Below are positions 1-8,476 of a stretch of DNA of 36,297 bases, in pieces. The DNA lies in the NCBI GenBank assembly GCA_905233935.1, contig CAJOFU010000039.1, positions 1 to 36,297 on the forward strand, in the 5' to 3' direction. Made by a program: the position numbers and the translations under genes. This stretch comes from Paludibacteraceae bacterium. Lineage in GTDB: Bacteria; Bacteroidota; Bacteroidia; Bacteroidales; Paludibacteraceae. A model generated the notes under the pieces. That model saw only the letters and a program-made list of their open reading frames with translations. It was not told where the DNA came from and ran no database searches. Numbering within the stretch: the first letter of the stretch is position 1; each line of letters opens with the position of its first letter.

Positions 1-69
1 GGACCGTGTGGAAAGATAGGTAACATCGCTAAAATGATTAAAGCAAATGGACCAAAAGGTAGAAAATAA
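1..69 (+). CDS. 3' end of a small basic protein (partial)
   Basis: The first frame is open from base 1 to a TAA at 67-69 and encodes a Gly/Lys-rich tail of 22 residues starting GPCGKIGNIAK. Its 5' end lies outside the window. It overlaps the start of the next gene (ATG at 47) by 23 bases, which suggests translational coupling. The tail resembles in style the end of the small basic protein at 8477-8716, which also has a PCG motif and a Gly/Lys-rich end and also sits directly upstream of a copy of the same 3-TM gene. I therefore read it as the truncated partner of a duplicated two-gene unit. Function unknown. Confidence 0.45.
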   Translation, partial: GPCGKIGNIAKMIKANGPKGRK

Positions 70-676
70 GATTGACCTGCAGAATGAGATAAAGCAGGCG
101 GAAAAATACAAATATGACCAATCCAGCAAAGGCTCCGAACTGATTCGCAAAATCGTATTTGCCATCATCGGTTCCTGCTGGATACTGATATTTGCAAAAG
201 GAAAGTATCAGGATACCAATATCTTCCTGAAGGTCACGATAGCATGTAGTTTCGTATACCTGTTATTGGATGTTATTCATTATTTATGGGACACATGTTC
301 CTACCATGCCCATGCGCAAAATCTGGAGCAATGCACCACGGACGATTATTATAAAAATGTATACAAACCGGATGACATGAAAATCACCCGACGCAGTTTT
401 GTGTTCTTTATATCGAAAGTTGTTGCATGCTTTGCCGTATCCGGAGCTTTCCTGTTAGGGATGTTCATCGAGCCGTTATATGGCAAGCAAAATGAACATT
501 CCATAAAGAATATTCATGTAGAGGGTGACAAATCTTTCACTCGCGGTGAGTGGAAATATACCGTAGATGATAATGGATACGAGTGGGCGCTCTATTCTGA
601 TGACATGGGCTCTCCCCAACAGATTTTGACAATACATTTTGATGCACAGTCAGGTGTCAGGGGTGCCGATTTTTAA
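47..676 (+). CDS. 3-TM membrane protein, paralogue A of a duplicated pair
   Basis: This 209-residue protein has a charged N-terminus, three predicted membrane helices (about residues 35-51, 57-80 and 118-143), a Cys/His-containing loop between helices 2 and 3, and a polar C-terminal domain of about 60 residues. Residues 27-147 are identical to residues 30-150 of the protein at 8726-9370. The N-terminal 26 residues differ and the C-terminal domain is only loosely similar (both have a W-K-x(n)-EW-x-LY-x(n)-QQILT pattern). I do not recognise the family. The start at 47 overlaps the preceding small basic gene. No terminator is obvious beyond an A/T-rich stretch after the stop. Confidence 0.85.
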   Translation: MDQKVENKIDLQNEIKQAEKYKYDQSSKGSELIRKIVFAIIGSCWILIFAKGKYQDTNIFLKVTIACSFVYLLLDVIHYLWDTCSYHAHAQNLEQCTTDDYYKNVYKPDDMKITRRSFVFFISKVVACFAVSGAFLLGMFIEPLYGKQNEHSIKNIHVEGDKSFTRGEWKYTVDDNGYEWALYSDDMGSPQQILTIHFDAQSGVRGADF

Positions 677-722
677 AAAATGATCTTTTTCTTTCCAAAA
701 AATGCATTTTTTTTTCGAAAAA

Positions 723-754
723 TTTGCATAATTGAAAAAAATGTTGTACCTTTG
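723..754 (+). promoter_or_regulatory. Bacteroidota-type promoter for the 785/1287 operon
   Basis: A TTTG box at 723-726 and a TACCTTTG box at 747-754 are separated by exactly 20 nt. This matches the -33/-7 consensus of the primary sigma factor of Bacteroidota. Transcription should begin near 761, about 25 nt before the ATG at 785. Confidence 0.8.
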
Positions 755-784
755 TAAACTTTTTAGTATTATAGTTGATTAGTT

Positions 785-1252
785 ATGAAGAAAGAAACAG
801 CATATTCTTTTATCCATAGTTGGATTATTCCTTTACTTCATGCAGCCTTATGGCTTCTTGCATATAGTGGGACAAAGCAGTTTCTGACAGGGTATGAAGA
901 TAAAATTTGGGCACCAGTAGTTGACGTATCTATTCTTTGCATGATATTTTTTATAGAATTTGCTATTACATCGATGGACATTTTTTTCTTATACCCAAAC
1001 AAAAACGCCTCAATGTCCCTGGTCGTTCCATTTGGTATTATTGTGTTGTTATTTGCTATAATTTTTGCAGCTGTGATTTTGTATTTAGCAAACATTTCTG
1101 CAGAATCAGCAACTAAATTTTTATTAGCAATCATTATCATTTCTGCCACAGCGAAATATATGGAGATATGGTTACAGAACAATATATCAAAGTTTACAAT
1201 AAATATTGTTCCCGCACAAGGAAATAAATATGCTTTGCATTATAGGATGTAA
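785..1252 (+). CDS. 4-TM membrane protein of unknown function
   Basis: This 155-residue protein is almost wholly hydrophobic. It has four predicted helices, around residues 11-27, 42-62, 78-102 and 110-130, followed by a short polar tail. No family motif is recognised. It is the first gene after a clean Bacteroidota promoter and is followed 34 nt later by the membrane-anchored S24/S26-like gene. The two form a short operon closed by a strong terminator at 2019-2048. Base composition here is more A/T-rich than in the genes of the later clusters, which may indicate separate acquisition. A reverse-strand open frame inside it is a shadow. Confidence 0.8.
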   Translation: MKKETAYSFIHSWIIPLLHAALWLLAYSGTKQFLTGYEDKIWAPVVDVSILCMIFFIEFAITSMDIFFLYPNKNASMSLVVPFGIIVLLFAIIFAAVILYLANISAESATKFLLAIIIISATAKYMEIWLQNNISKFTINIVPAQGNKYALHYRM

Positions 1253-1286
1253 AGATTATAAAAAGAATGATTATAAATTTTAAATT

Positions 1287-2012
1287 ATGTTCTGGACATT
1301 TTTAGCAATTTATGGATTGCTGTTTCTTGCCGTATTGATTGCTTTTGCAATACGTATACATGACGGAAAAGGTGTTGTAGTTTGTACTGCAGCAGCAGGA
1401 GACCCTCATATAGTTGTGCCTCATGCTCTTCATGTGGTTAATCTGAATAAAAAAGGATTTTACGATAAGGATGGCGGCATAATTGACTATGAAATGTTTC
1501 AAAAATATTCTGCAGCGGGCTGGTCAATGCTTTTAGCTGGTATTAAAGATGGTGATTTGTTGTTTGTGAAGCCCTATGACAATTCATCTTCAATGAATTT
1601 CCCCTGCGTTGTGGTAATCGAACGGGAGCATTTCCCCCTGAATGATTTGAATACGGCTCATTATAAAGTACGTAGATCCTGGGCTATTTGTCGCCTTGAT
1701 AGAAATGACATAGGGGAAGTTCTTGAGCAAATCATAAACTCTGATGCTTTTAAGGAACTCTATGAAAAAAACAAAGATAAAAATTGTTTTTTGAAAGAGG
1801 AAGATATGAAAAGTGATTTCTTTAATAATCGATTGGCGAAATATGTACAAGATTATCCGACATGTAAGAATGTAAAAGATTCAAATAATATAGCAGTAAT
1901 CTCAACAACTCTTGATACTAAACAAAATATAGTTCATTTCTCAATACATCCTTATAGGTGTGTAAAAGGAGAAGTTAAGTATTCTTTTGGATTACAAGAG
2001 AATGCAGCATAA
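1287..2012 (+). CDS. Membrane-anchored protein with an S24/S26-like peptidase pattern
   Basis: This 241-residue protein has one N-terminal membrane helix (residues 2-22) and a soluble remainder. Residues 78-95 read GWSMLLAGIKDGDLLFVK, which resembles the G-x-SM-x(4)-I-x-x-GD-hydrophobic block of LexA/UmuD (S24) and signal peptidase I (S26) folds. Ser80 would be the nucleophile and Lys127, in YKVRRSW, is a plausible general base. If that is right it could be a membrane-bound serine peptidase acting on its small membrane neighbours. This is motif reading only: the Pro usually found after SM is absent, and the C-terminal 100 residues are unassigned. It is the second gene of the 785-2012 operon. 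Confidence 0.8.
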   Translation: MFWTFLAIYGLLFLAVLIAFAIRIHDGKGVVVCTAAAGDPHIVVPHALHVVNLNKKGFYDKDGGIIDYEMFQKYSAAGWSMLLAGIKDGDLLFVKPYDNSSSMNFPCVVVIEREHFPLNDLNTAHYKVRRSWAICRLDRNDIGEVLEQIINSDAFKELYEKNKDKNCFLKEEDMKSDFFNNRLAKYVQDYPTCKNVKDSNNIAVISTTLDTKQNIVHFSIHPYRCVKGEVKYSFGLQENAA

Positions 2013-2018
2013 TTTAAG

Positions 2019-2048
2019 AAAAGGGTAGTCTTTTCGACTACCCTTTTT
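2019..2048 (+). terminator. Intrinsic terminator after the 785-2012 operon
   Basis: A perfect 12-bp stem (2019-2030 with 2036-2047) with a 5-nt loop ends in a run of T. It lies 6 nt after the stop of the preceding gene. Confidence 0.9.
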
Positions 2049-2358
2049 AATTGGACTACCATATCTCTAATGGGCAGAACGATGTTCTCACAGTGCATGT
2101 CAAATATGATTGCAAAATTTATAACAAGTGCCAAAATCGAAGAACTTATCAATAAATCGGATAAACACACCTGACTGACCATGTTCGGAAACTATGACGA
2201 TTCCCAGACGGTCGGTCACAGAATAGACGGTTTCAGGGCCGGCGTTGTTTGTATATATCCTCAACCAATAGCACTGCATCATGAAGGGAATGGTGCTATT
2301 GAGAAATAAAAATAAGGGTGCATAAAATATATTGACAAAAGAATAGTGATTATTCGAA
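2049..2358. other. Intergenic stretch with one hairpin, no supported gene
   Basis: No convincing gene is seen. A 9-bp inverted repeat (2266-2274 with 2293-2301, 18-nt loop) is the only clear structure. A 92-residue reverse-strand frame (2100-2378) has no recognisable motif and runs into the next gene, so I do not call it. No canonical promoter is visible upstream of 2359. Confidence 0.5.
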
Positions 2359-2754
2359 ATGCATAATTGCAAGTTCATAGTATTTGTTCTATTATGCGCA
2401 GTAATGCTGCTCGGTTTGCCGTGCTGCGCATGCCAACCTGTTCGCGATGCCCAGCAGACCGTTGCTGTAGCAGACAGCCTGCGCGTGAACGAAGGAGCAA
2501 CCTACGACGACAGCCTCGCACTGGCAGAAGCTTATTCTACACTCGGGCATTGGCGACTGATCTATCCCAATGCTTTCACGCGCGCGTGTTATGATTATGG
2601 TAGGATGCTCCGAGACCGCAATGACCAGGTTGCCGCCATGCGCGCGTTCATCAGCGGCACACATGCGCGTCGTGCCCCTGCCATGGTTCACCGACTACCA
2701 TATCCTCGGACGCATATACAGCAATATGGGTACGATGTGTCACCTCGCCGATGA
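2359..2754 (+). CDS. 5' part of a frameshifted TPR membrane regulator
   Basis: The N-terminus looks like a lipoprotein or secretion signal (hydrophobic residues 6-23 followed by CCAC). It leads into helical repeat sequence (LAEAYSTLGHW, CYDYGRMLRDRNDQVAAMRAFI) typical of the Bacteroidales TPR-TM-coiled-coil-HTH proteins. Family-like sequence ends near THAR at about 2668, then runs out of frame to a stop at 2754. The continuation is in the +1 frame (2570-3868). A missing GC dinucleotide in the short GC run at about 2663-2668 would restore a continuous THARVVPLPWFTDYHILGR. The broken gene therefore spans 2359-3868. Confidence 0.6.
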   Translation: MHNCKFIVFVLLCAVMLLGLPCCACQPVRDAQQTVAVADSLRVNEGATYDDSLALAEAYSTLGHWRLIYPNAFTRACYDYGRMLRDRNDQVAAMRAFISGTHARRAPAMVHRLPYPRTHIQQYGYDVSPRR

Positions 2755-3868
2755 GTTTGAACTAAGTTATGATATGTATGAGCGCACAGCAACATGCATG
2801 CTTCAATCGAATGATTCCATATTATACTACTATGCTCTGAATGCTATGGCAGCCGAACTTGCAGAACAAAATCTATATAGAGAAACACTCACCATATTGA
2901 AGCGTATTGAAGCGGAATGTACAGATGCCAAGGTGTTGACCAAGATGTGGGAGACAAAGGCTATCTTGTATAGAAATCTTACAAAGAGCGATTCAGCCAT
3001 CTATGCCGCAAAACAATTGTATTCAAGAAGTCATTATACTGCTACCACCGGATATGTTATAGAAGCACAATCTTTTTGGCAATTAGAGCAGTATGATTCT
3101 GCATTATACTATGCAAAGTTAGTTATTGACCATATAGAGGCAGTTGAGCAGGATTTGTATAACATGCTGTACTTAGTTGCCTATTGTGATTCTGCAATTG
3201 GTAAAAATGATATGCAGAAATATTATCAAGAACGTGCTGATATTGACAAAGGATTTCTTGATCCGCTTCATGAACAACTTGCCCAAGCTATAATTATTCT
3301 TGAACAGGAGATAAATGCACCTGTAAATTATTCACTTTTTATAATTATCGGATGCTCTATCATGCTTGTCCTTGCATCTATGATTGTGCATAGACAACAT
3401 AACACCAGCATCGCTCACATTCAAGAGGAAGAACATATATTATCAATCAAAGAACTAAACCTATCTACCAAAGAACAAGAATTGTCAGCCAAAGATCGTA
3501 TACTGCATGAGGAGCAGGCAGCACACCGTGACAAGTTAATAAAGGAAGTGGAACATACCTGCCAAAGTTTACGTATGAAAAGCAATCTTCTTACCAAACA
3601 AGGTATGAAGGATTATGCTGCGGTAAAGAAACTTGTGAACAAAAGGCTCAACATGCTTGTGGACAAACTGGAAGCGACAAATGCATTGACCGAGCAAAAA
3701 ATCAAATTCTGCATATTGGTATTACTCAAAGTTCCGCAAAAACAAATAGCAAAAATACTGACATATTCCGAAAGAAGTATCGGAAATACCAAAACCTTAA
3801 TAGCCCAAGACTTAAAAACGACATCAGCAGAATTGCGTAATATACTGATAGACATATGCTTGCAATAG
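2570..3868 (+). CDS. 3' part of a frameshifted TPR membrane regulator with C-terminal HTH-like region
   Basis: Family-like sequence starts at about residue 33 (VVPLPWFTDYHILGRIYSNMG); the residues before it are probably out-of-frame readthrough of the 5' part. TPR-like helices run to about residue 245. They are followed by one membrane helix (about 255-275), a long coiled coil (about 280-350) and a C-terminal segment (about 375-430) with a helix-turn-helix look (VPQKQIAKILTYSERSIGN). Related intact Bacteroidales proteins are thought to be membrane-bound transcription regulators with periplasmic TPR sensors. The adjacent DUF3244-like and T9SS genes are a usual setting for this family. Whether the gene is functional depends on the frame break near 2665. 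Confidence 0.7.
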   Translation: MLSRARVMIMVGCSETAMTRLPPCARSSAAHMRVVPLPWFTDYHILGRIYSNMGTMCHLADEFELSYDMYERTATCMLQSNDSILYYYALNAMAAELAEQNLYRETLTILKRIEAECTDAKVLTKMWETKAILYRNLTKSDSAIYAAKQLYSRSHYTATTGYVIEAQSFWQLEQYDSALYYAKLVIDHIEAVEQDLYNMLYLVAYCDSAIGKNDMQKYYQERADIDKGFLDPLHEQLAQAIIILEQEINAPVNYSLFIIIGCSIMLVLASMIVHRQHNTSIAHIQEEEHILSIKELNLSTKEQELSAKDRILHEEQAAHRDKLIKEVEHTCQSLRMKSNLLTKQGMKDYAAVKKLVNKRLNMLVDKLEATNALTEQKIKFCILVLLKVPQKQIAKILTYSERSIGNTKTLIAQDLKTTSAELRNILIDICLQ

Positions 3869-4237
3869 TTTTTCATTAGTCTTTTTATACCTAATCCTAT
3901 CTCTAATTCGTATAGCATTCATATAATAAGTACATTACGCAAAGTTATTTTTATACCATGATTCTCAGATGAGGAAAAATATTCCTCACGCTATACACGC
4001 ATCTGTCTGAAATACAAGATATTGCGAGAAACACGGCAGACTGATTTTTGTATGTCGCTCATGAAAAAAACACTACAACCATCAGAAAATAAACGTGTTA
4101 CACGGATTCGTTTTTGTATTATTCATATTTGCATACATCATATTTTTTTTGTACTTTTGCGGTCGCATTCGTGTATGATGCGTCTTCATATTCCGTTTGC
4201 TCGTCTGTTTAACTTTAACCATAATAAAATTACGACG
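3869..4237 (+). other. Intergenic leader region of the 4238 gene
   Basis: This stretch carries the promoter at 4128-4159 and an A/T-rich leader of about 70 nt after it. No terminator with a clear hairpin is visible after the stop at 3868, and the first 200 bases hold no supported gene. Confidence 0.5.
4128..4159 (+). promoter_or_regulatory. Bacteroidota-type promoter for the 4238 operon
   Basis: TTTG at 4128-4131 and TACTTTTG at 4152-4159 are separated by 20 nt, matching the -33/-7 consensus. The predicted start of transcription is near 4166, about 70 nt before the ATG at 4238. This supports 4238 over the upstream in-frame codons, which would lie inside or before the promoter. Confidence 0.8.
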
Positions 4238-4630
4238 ATGAAAAAAACAAACATTCTTTGGCTTTTCGTAAGCCTGTTTCTATTAGCCGTTCCGGCTGTA
4301 CAAACTTATGCTTCAGGTGATGAAGTGGAAATTGAACTAATGGAAGTATCAAGTTTTCTTCCAGGAGACAATCCGTTTGATGGACCGACAGAAGAAGGTG
4401 ATGTCCCTCCTCAACCTACTGACTTCCGCGCTACGATTGCCGGCAGTACACTTGCCATCACATCGGGTACGCATAGCGCGCGAGTTATTGTTCGCGACAA
4501 TACCGGCACATCGGTTCTTGACCGGCAGTTCGTCGGCGGCACGATGGAGCAACTCTCCACTCCTGGCAACTACAGCCTTGAAATCAACAGCGGCTCACTG
4601 ACACTCGTCGGAGTGTTTGCGGCGCAGTAA
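4238..4630 (+). CDS. Small exported DUF3244-like protein
   Basis: This 130-residue protein has a clear signal peptide (MKKTNILWLFVSLFLLAVPA, cleavage around AVQTYA-S). An acidic, Pro-rich linker of about 35 residues follows, then one small beta-rich domain (about 62-130: ATIAGSTLAITSG, ARVIVRD, LDRQF, GNYSLEI, LTLVGVF). This fits the single beta-sandwich of the Bacteroidales DUF3244 family. The start was chosen after the promoter at 4128-4159; the longer frame from 4022 would begin before it. The gene is 50 nt upstream of the PKD-like T9SS protein and probably shares its transcript. It sits beside a TPR membrane regulator, which is common for this family. Function unknown. Confidence 0.8.
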   Translation: MKKTNILWLFVSLFLLAVPAVQTYASGDEVEIELMEVSSFLPGDNPFDGPTEEGDVPPQPTDFRATIAGSTLAITSGTHSARVIVRDNTGTSVLDRQFVGGTMEQLSTPGNYSLEINSGSLTLVGVFAAQ

Positions 4631-4680
4631 GGCAGCAACACTATCATTACAAAATCAACTAATCTAAAAATTACAATTCT

Positions 4681-6978
4681 ATGAAAAAGTTTTATCTATC
4701 CACAATTATTTTGCTATTGGGGATTATGCAGGTGTCTGCACTAACGATTCCAATCTATGTGAATAACGAAGAATACGAATTAGAATATCTAGATTGCCCA
4801 TTTATTTGCTACGGCATGAATGATACTATAGATGTGTATATTAGTTCAAACTGGGAGCAAGGCGCAGATATAATCTATCATAAATGGGTATTATATGGAG
4901 ATTTACGGTTTGCTCAGGATTATGGGGAAGATAGTTTTCCAATGGTTCGTATTGTATCGCCAACAAAAGGATTTGGTAAAGGGCGTATTGCATACCAGTA
5001 TAAAACGCATAATGGGGGATGCTCATCTGCCGTCCAAATGGATGTATATAAATTATTTAATCCACCGCAAAGTCTTGAAATAAAAGGACCGGAATGTGTC
5101 GTTGCAGGTCAGGAAGTTGTGTATTCGATTGACCCGATACTGACGCGCAATCTGAATGATCAGATTGGTATTGACACGTACAAGTGGAATGTACTACGCA
5201 CTCCTCGTCCGCCGTTCGTGGATTCCGTGCTGTATGTATCCGGTGACAGAAGTTCCGTTACGTTTACCATAAAAGAGGTTGATCCGGAGAATCCGCCTTA
5301 CGTATCTGTTATTTTAGGGCAATGCAACAATGACAGTATCACGCTGTCACTGGGCAACTCCACACCTAAGCCGGAAGCGGTAGATACGATGTATGTTCCT
5401 GTTGGGCGTGAGCCTTTCAAGGTGGGCGTGATTCATCCGGACACATCCCTTCAATACACGTGGACATGCAAAAAAGGTGCACCATTTAGCATTAGAGCTG
5501 TAGGAAGAGGAGATAGCGCAATCGTGACAGTCCTCAGTGAAGGAGGAACAGCAGATTGTGATATCTATGTTTCAGCAACATACAGAAACATACAATGTAA
5601 TACTACTGCTGATACCATGCTGATAAAGCGAACATGGGGAAGCGATGTGCATATATACGATAGCACAAAGGTAGCAGATAGATGCTATAATATGGTTGAT
5701 ACCCCTTATATATTTATGTTGCAAGGCGATTCTATCCCGATAGTTACAACATGTAACTGGATACTTCCGCAAGGTTGGGAATATGCAGATCTGTCAGATA
5801 CAACAAGCCGAATAGTAAAAATCTACCCGACTTCGTCAGCGCAATTAATGGATTCGCTAATTGTGCGACCGCTTGACCCTAACGACAATGCCAAACCTGC
5901 TCCGTTTTATGTATATGTCAAGCCAAGGAAAATAGCTGGTGATAGAATTATGGTGCAAACATGTCTGGATATGCAACATTCCAATCGCGCTTATGTGGAT
6001 ACAATGGGGATGAATTTGCCTAATGGTATGAGCTTTAACTGGCAGATAGCCAATGCCACGCTTGACACGGAGAATGGTAGAGATACTATTTGGTTTACTC
6101 CTACTGATAATACAAATATGATAGTATTGACACCTCTCGGAATAAGTGGTTGCGATGGTGATACGAGCCGGATAGCTGTTTATACACCTCCTGTTCCTGT
6201 TAGCAGTATATTATCAGGTGATACTTGTCTCTTTGAGGGCAATGACCTCAATGTTACCTTATCCGTCAGCAATCCTATAGAAGGACAGATTTATCATTGG
6301 AGTGAATTACCGGGTTGGAATAGAGTATATAATAATTACTACAATAGTGGCAATGACAGCAGTATTGTGACCTATTCAACAAATCATGCTTTACATGGAA
6401 ACTATCCGGTTTCTGTATATTCAACAGGAGACAGGAATTGTTCATCAACGCCATTAGTCACTTACACAATAGTGATTGATACTATAAATGAAAGTATTGA
6501 TATGACAGATTTCGGTGCATTCTTCCCGATGTTCGCAGGTCAGTATGGTTTTGCTTTACATAACTCATTGGATAGTGCGATTTGGATTGTTGATGGCGTT
6601 AATAAAGGTAAATATAAATCAATCACTGTTAATGGGCTACCTCAAACAGTTCGTGCGATAATTAAAGTAAACGGTTGCAATGCAGAAATTGTTTGGCATT
6701 CGAATCGAAACAATGCACCAAAACGTTCAAAGCAAGTATCAAATGAGAAGATTAGTATTTATCCCAACCCTGCCAATAGTGATGTCCGTTTAGATTTTAC
6801 TGAAGACAAAGAACGATCTCTCTTCGTGTTTGATGCAACTGGAACTCTCATTCTTAATCAAAGAATAAAAGGAATACAGTCACAAATAAATATGTCTTCG
6901 TATCCCAGTGGTAATTACTACTTCTTCATCTCTGACGGAGATAGCAAATTCTCACAACAAGTAATAATCCAGCATTGA
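4681..6978 (+). CDS. Secreted PKD-like multidomain protein with T9SS type A sorting domain
   Basis: This 765-residue protein has a signal peptide (residues 1-20) and a chain of PKD/Ig-like beta-sandwich domains. Repeated phrases such as GPECVVAGQEVVYSI, YTWTCKKGAPFS, FNWQIANATLDTENG and YHWSELPGW mark the repeats. The C-terminus (about 690-765) is a type IX secretion sorting domain: ISIYPNPANSDVRLDF, a central FDATGTLI strand and a final PSGNYYFFI...QVIIQ strand. It is expected to be exported across the outer membrane and attached to or released from the surface. Its stop is followed after one base by the ATG of the leucine-rich-repeat gene, so the two are translationally linked. Ligand unknown. 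Confidence 0.88.
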   Translation: MKKFYLSTIILLLGIMQVSALTIPIYVNNEEYELEYLDCPFICYGMNDTIDVYISSNWEQGADIIYHKWVLYGDLRFAQDYGEDSFPMVRIVSPTKGFGKGRIAYQYKTHNGGCSSAVQMDVYKLFNPPQSLEIKGPECVVAGQEVVYSIDPILTRNLNDQIGIDTYKWNVLRTPRPPFVDSVLYVSGDRSSVTFTIKEVDPENPPYVSVILGQCNNDSITLSLGNSTPKPEAVDTMYVPVGREPFKVGVIHPDTSLQYTWTCKKGAPFSIRAVGRGDSAIVTVLSEGGTADCDIYVSATYRNIQCNTTADTMLIKRTWGSDVHIYDSTKVADRCYNMVDTPYIFMLQGDSIPIVTTCNWILPQGWEYADLSDTTSRIVKIYPTSSAQLMDSLIVRPLDPNDNAKPAPFYVYVKPRKIAGDRIMVQTCLDMQHSNRAYVDTMGMNLPNGMSFNWQIANATLDTENGRDTIWFTPTDNTNMIVLTPLGISGCDGDTSRIAVYTPPVPVSSILSGDTCLFEGNDLNVTLSVSNPIEGQIYHWSELPGWNRVYNNYYNSGNDSSIVTYSTNHALHGNYPVSVYSTGDRNCSSTPLVTYTIVIDTINESIDMTDFGAFFPMFAGQYGFALHNSLDSAIWIVDGVNKGKYKSITVNGLPQTVRAIIKVNGCNAEIVWHSNRNNAPKRSKQVSNEKISIYPNPANSDVRLDFTEDKERSLFVFDATGTLILNQRIKGIQSQINMSSYPSGNYYFFISDGDSKFSQQVIIQH

Positions 6979-6979
6979 T

Positions 6980-8452
6980 ATGAGAGTTCTTAAATTATAT
7001 ATTATCTTTGGCGTGTGCATGATGTGCACGCCAAAGATTTATTCGCTTCCTTTTAACCGCATTGACTTCAAGGCTGTCAATGAATTCGGCGACACTATAC
7101 CGTATATGTTTACAGAGGGCGATGACGGCGCAGTCACTATTTCTGCCATGAATGTCAAAGAGTGGTACAAAACAGACTCTTTGGTTATTCCCGAATCCGT
7201 AACATATCAAGACAAATTGTACATAGTGCGCAAGTCCGCCATGTTGGCATTTTCTGCTTCACCGGAACATGTAAAATATATCTGTCTGCCTAAAACATAT
7301 AGCGGTGTTGATGAAGCCACTGTTGCATTTTACAATATCTTCGGATTGACTAACTCGTTTGTCAATGCTGCGTTTGCAGATATTATCGTGGCAGAAGATA
7401 ATCCGTACTTAAAATCTATTGACGGAGTGCTTTATTCGAAGGATGAAGATGTATTAGTAGCATTTCCTCGCATGAAAAACATTCCCTATGTGGATATTGA
7501 TGAACAAGTAAAGGAGTTGGTAGACGGAGCCTTTTACTCCAATCCATACATCAAAAGTCTCATCCTGCCCAACACATTAAAAGTTATATCTTCTCTTTGT
7601 TTTGCGGATATGCCGGCTTTGGAAGAACTTGTATTAAAAGATAGTGTTGAAATTATCCGACAAGCTTCATTTGGCGGTAAAATTCCCAAATTGGTACTTG
7701 GCAAAGGAGTAAAATATGTATCAGCAGGCACTTTCTGGAGTCCCGAAGAGACTATACATCTGACATGTTATGCTCCAGAGCCACCGGAGATTACACCTTA
7801 CGAGCCATCCAGTAACGTTTATGTGACCGATTTGGAACACGCGGAATCCATCCATCTCTTTGTTCCGCGTAAATCGTTAGACGCATACCGGCAGGCCGAG
7901 GGGTGGAATAAATGTGCTACCATCCTCCCTATCGAGCCGCCGATAGTGGCAGGGGTGGATGAGATGACCGTCAGTTGGGTGCAGAACTTCTCCGCCACGG
8001 GATATGTGTGGACGCTCTACGGCGACGACTCGCACACCGACATGGTCATGTCGCTCACGTTCAGCGAGAAAGGCTACCTCACCGACATCGTTCTTGGGAG
8101 TCTTGCCCCGAATCGTACCTTTGAAGCGAACGCACCCATGATGCGTATATCTGCCGCAGACGGAGACGATACAGGTGACAGCGAACGCCGCTTTGCAGAG
8201 TATTACTCGTTCACCATCAAGAGCCTCACGCCAAATACGAAGTATTACTACACCCGCCAAACCCTTGCAGGTGACGAAGTCATCGACGAGGAACAAGGTT
8301 CTTTCGCCACACTCCCCGACACTGGCACCGGCATGGAACAACATCCCTCAATGGAGGTTCCTTCTGCCAGCAACAAGTTAATCCGTGATGGGCAACTGCA
8401 AATACGTTGCCATGATAAGACATATACCGTGCAAGGTGTAGAGACGAAATAA
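6980..8452 (+). CDS. BspA-type leucine-rich-repeat surface protein
   Basis: This 490-residue protein has an N-terminal signal (residues 4-23). Residues 60-310 carry BspA/TpLRR-like (LRR_5) repeats, for example IKSLILPNTLKVISSLCFADMPAL and LEELVLKDSVEIIRQASF, and end with the FVPRKSLDAYRQAEGW motif that commonly closes these domains. A beta-sandwich, probably Fn3-like, follows (about 325-455, TPNTKYYYTRQTL). The last 25 residues (NKLIRDGQLQIRCHDKTYTV...) match the short C-terminal tail shared with the secreted proteins at 20-36 kb. BspA-like proteins are often adhesins. The start lies 1 nt after the previous stop, so it belongs to the 4238-4681-6980 operon. Confidence 0.88.
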   Translation: MRVLKLYIIFGVCMMCTPKIYSLPFNRIDFKAVNEFGDTIPYMFTEGDDGAVTISAMNVKEWYKTDSLVIPESVTYQDKLYIVRKSAMLAFSASPEHVKYICLPKTYSGVDEATVAFYNIFGLTNSFVNAAFADIIVAEDNPYLKSIDGVLYSKDEDVLVAFPRMKNIPYVDIDEQVKELVDGAFYSNPYIKSLILPNTLKVISSLCFADMPALEELVLKDSVEIIRQASFGGKIPKLVLGKGVKYVSAGTFWSPEETIHLTCYAPEPPEITPYEPSSNVYVTDLEHAESIHLFVPRKSLDAYRQAEGWNKCATILPIEPPIVAGVDEMTVSWVQNFSATGYVWTLYGDDSHTDMVMSLTFSEKGYLTDIVLGSLAPNRTFEANAPMMRISAADGDDTGDSERRFAEYYSFTIKSLTPNTKYYYTRQTLAGDEVIDEEQGSFATLPDTGTGMEQHPSMEVPSASNKLIRDGQLQIRCHDKTYTVQGVETK

Positions 8453-8476
8453 TCAACATTATAAACAATCAAAAGT

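Noticed and set aside
2100..2378. Reverse-strand open frame of 92 codons in the 2.0-2.4 kb gap
   Set aside because: No recognisable motif, no ribosome-binding or promoter signal, and it overlaps the start of the TPR gene.
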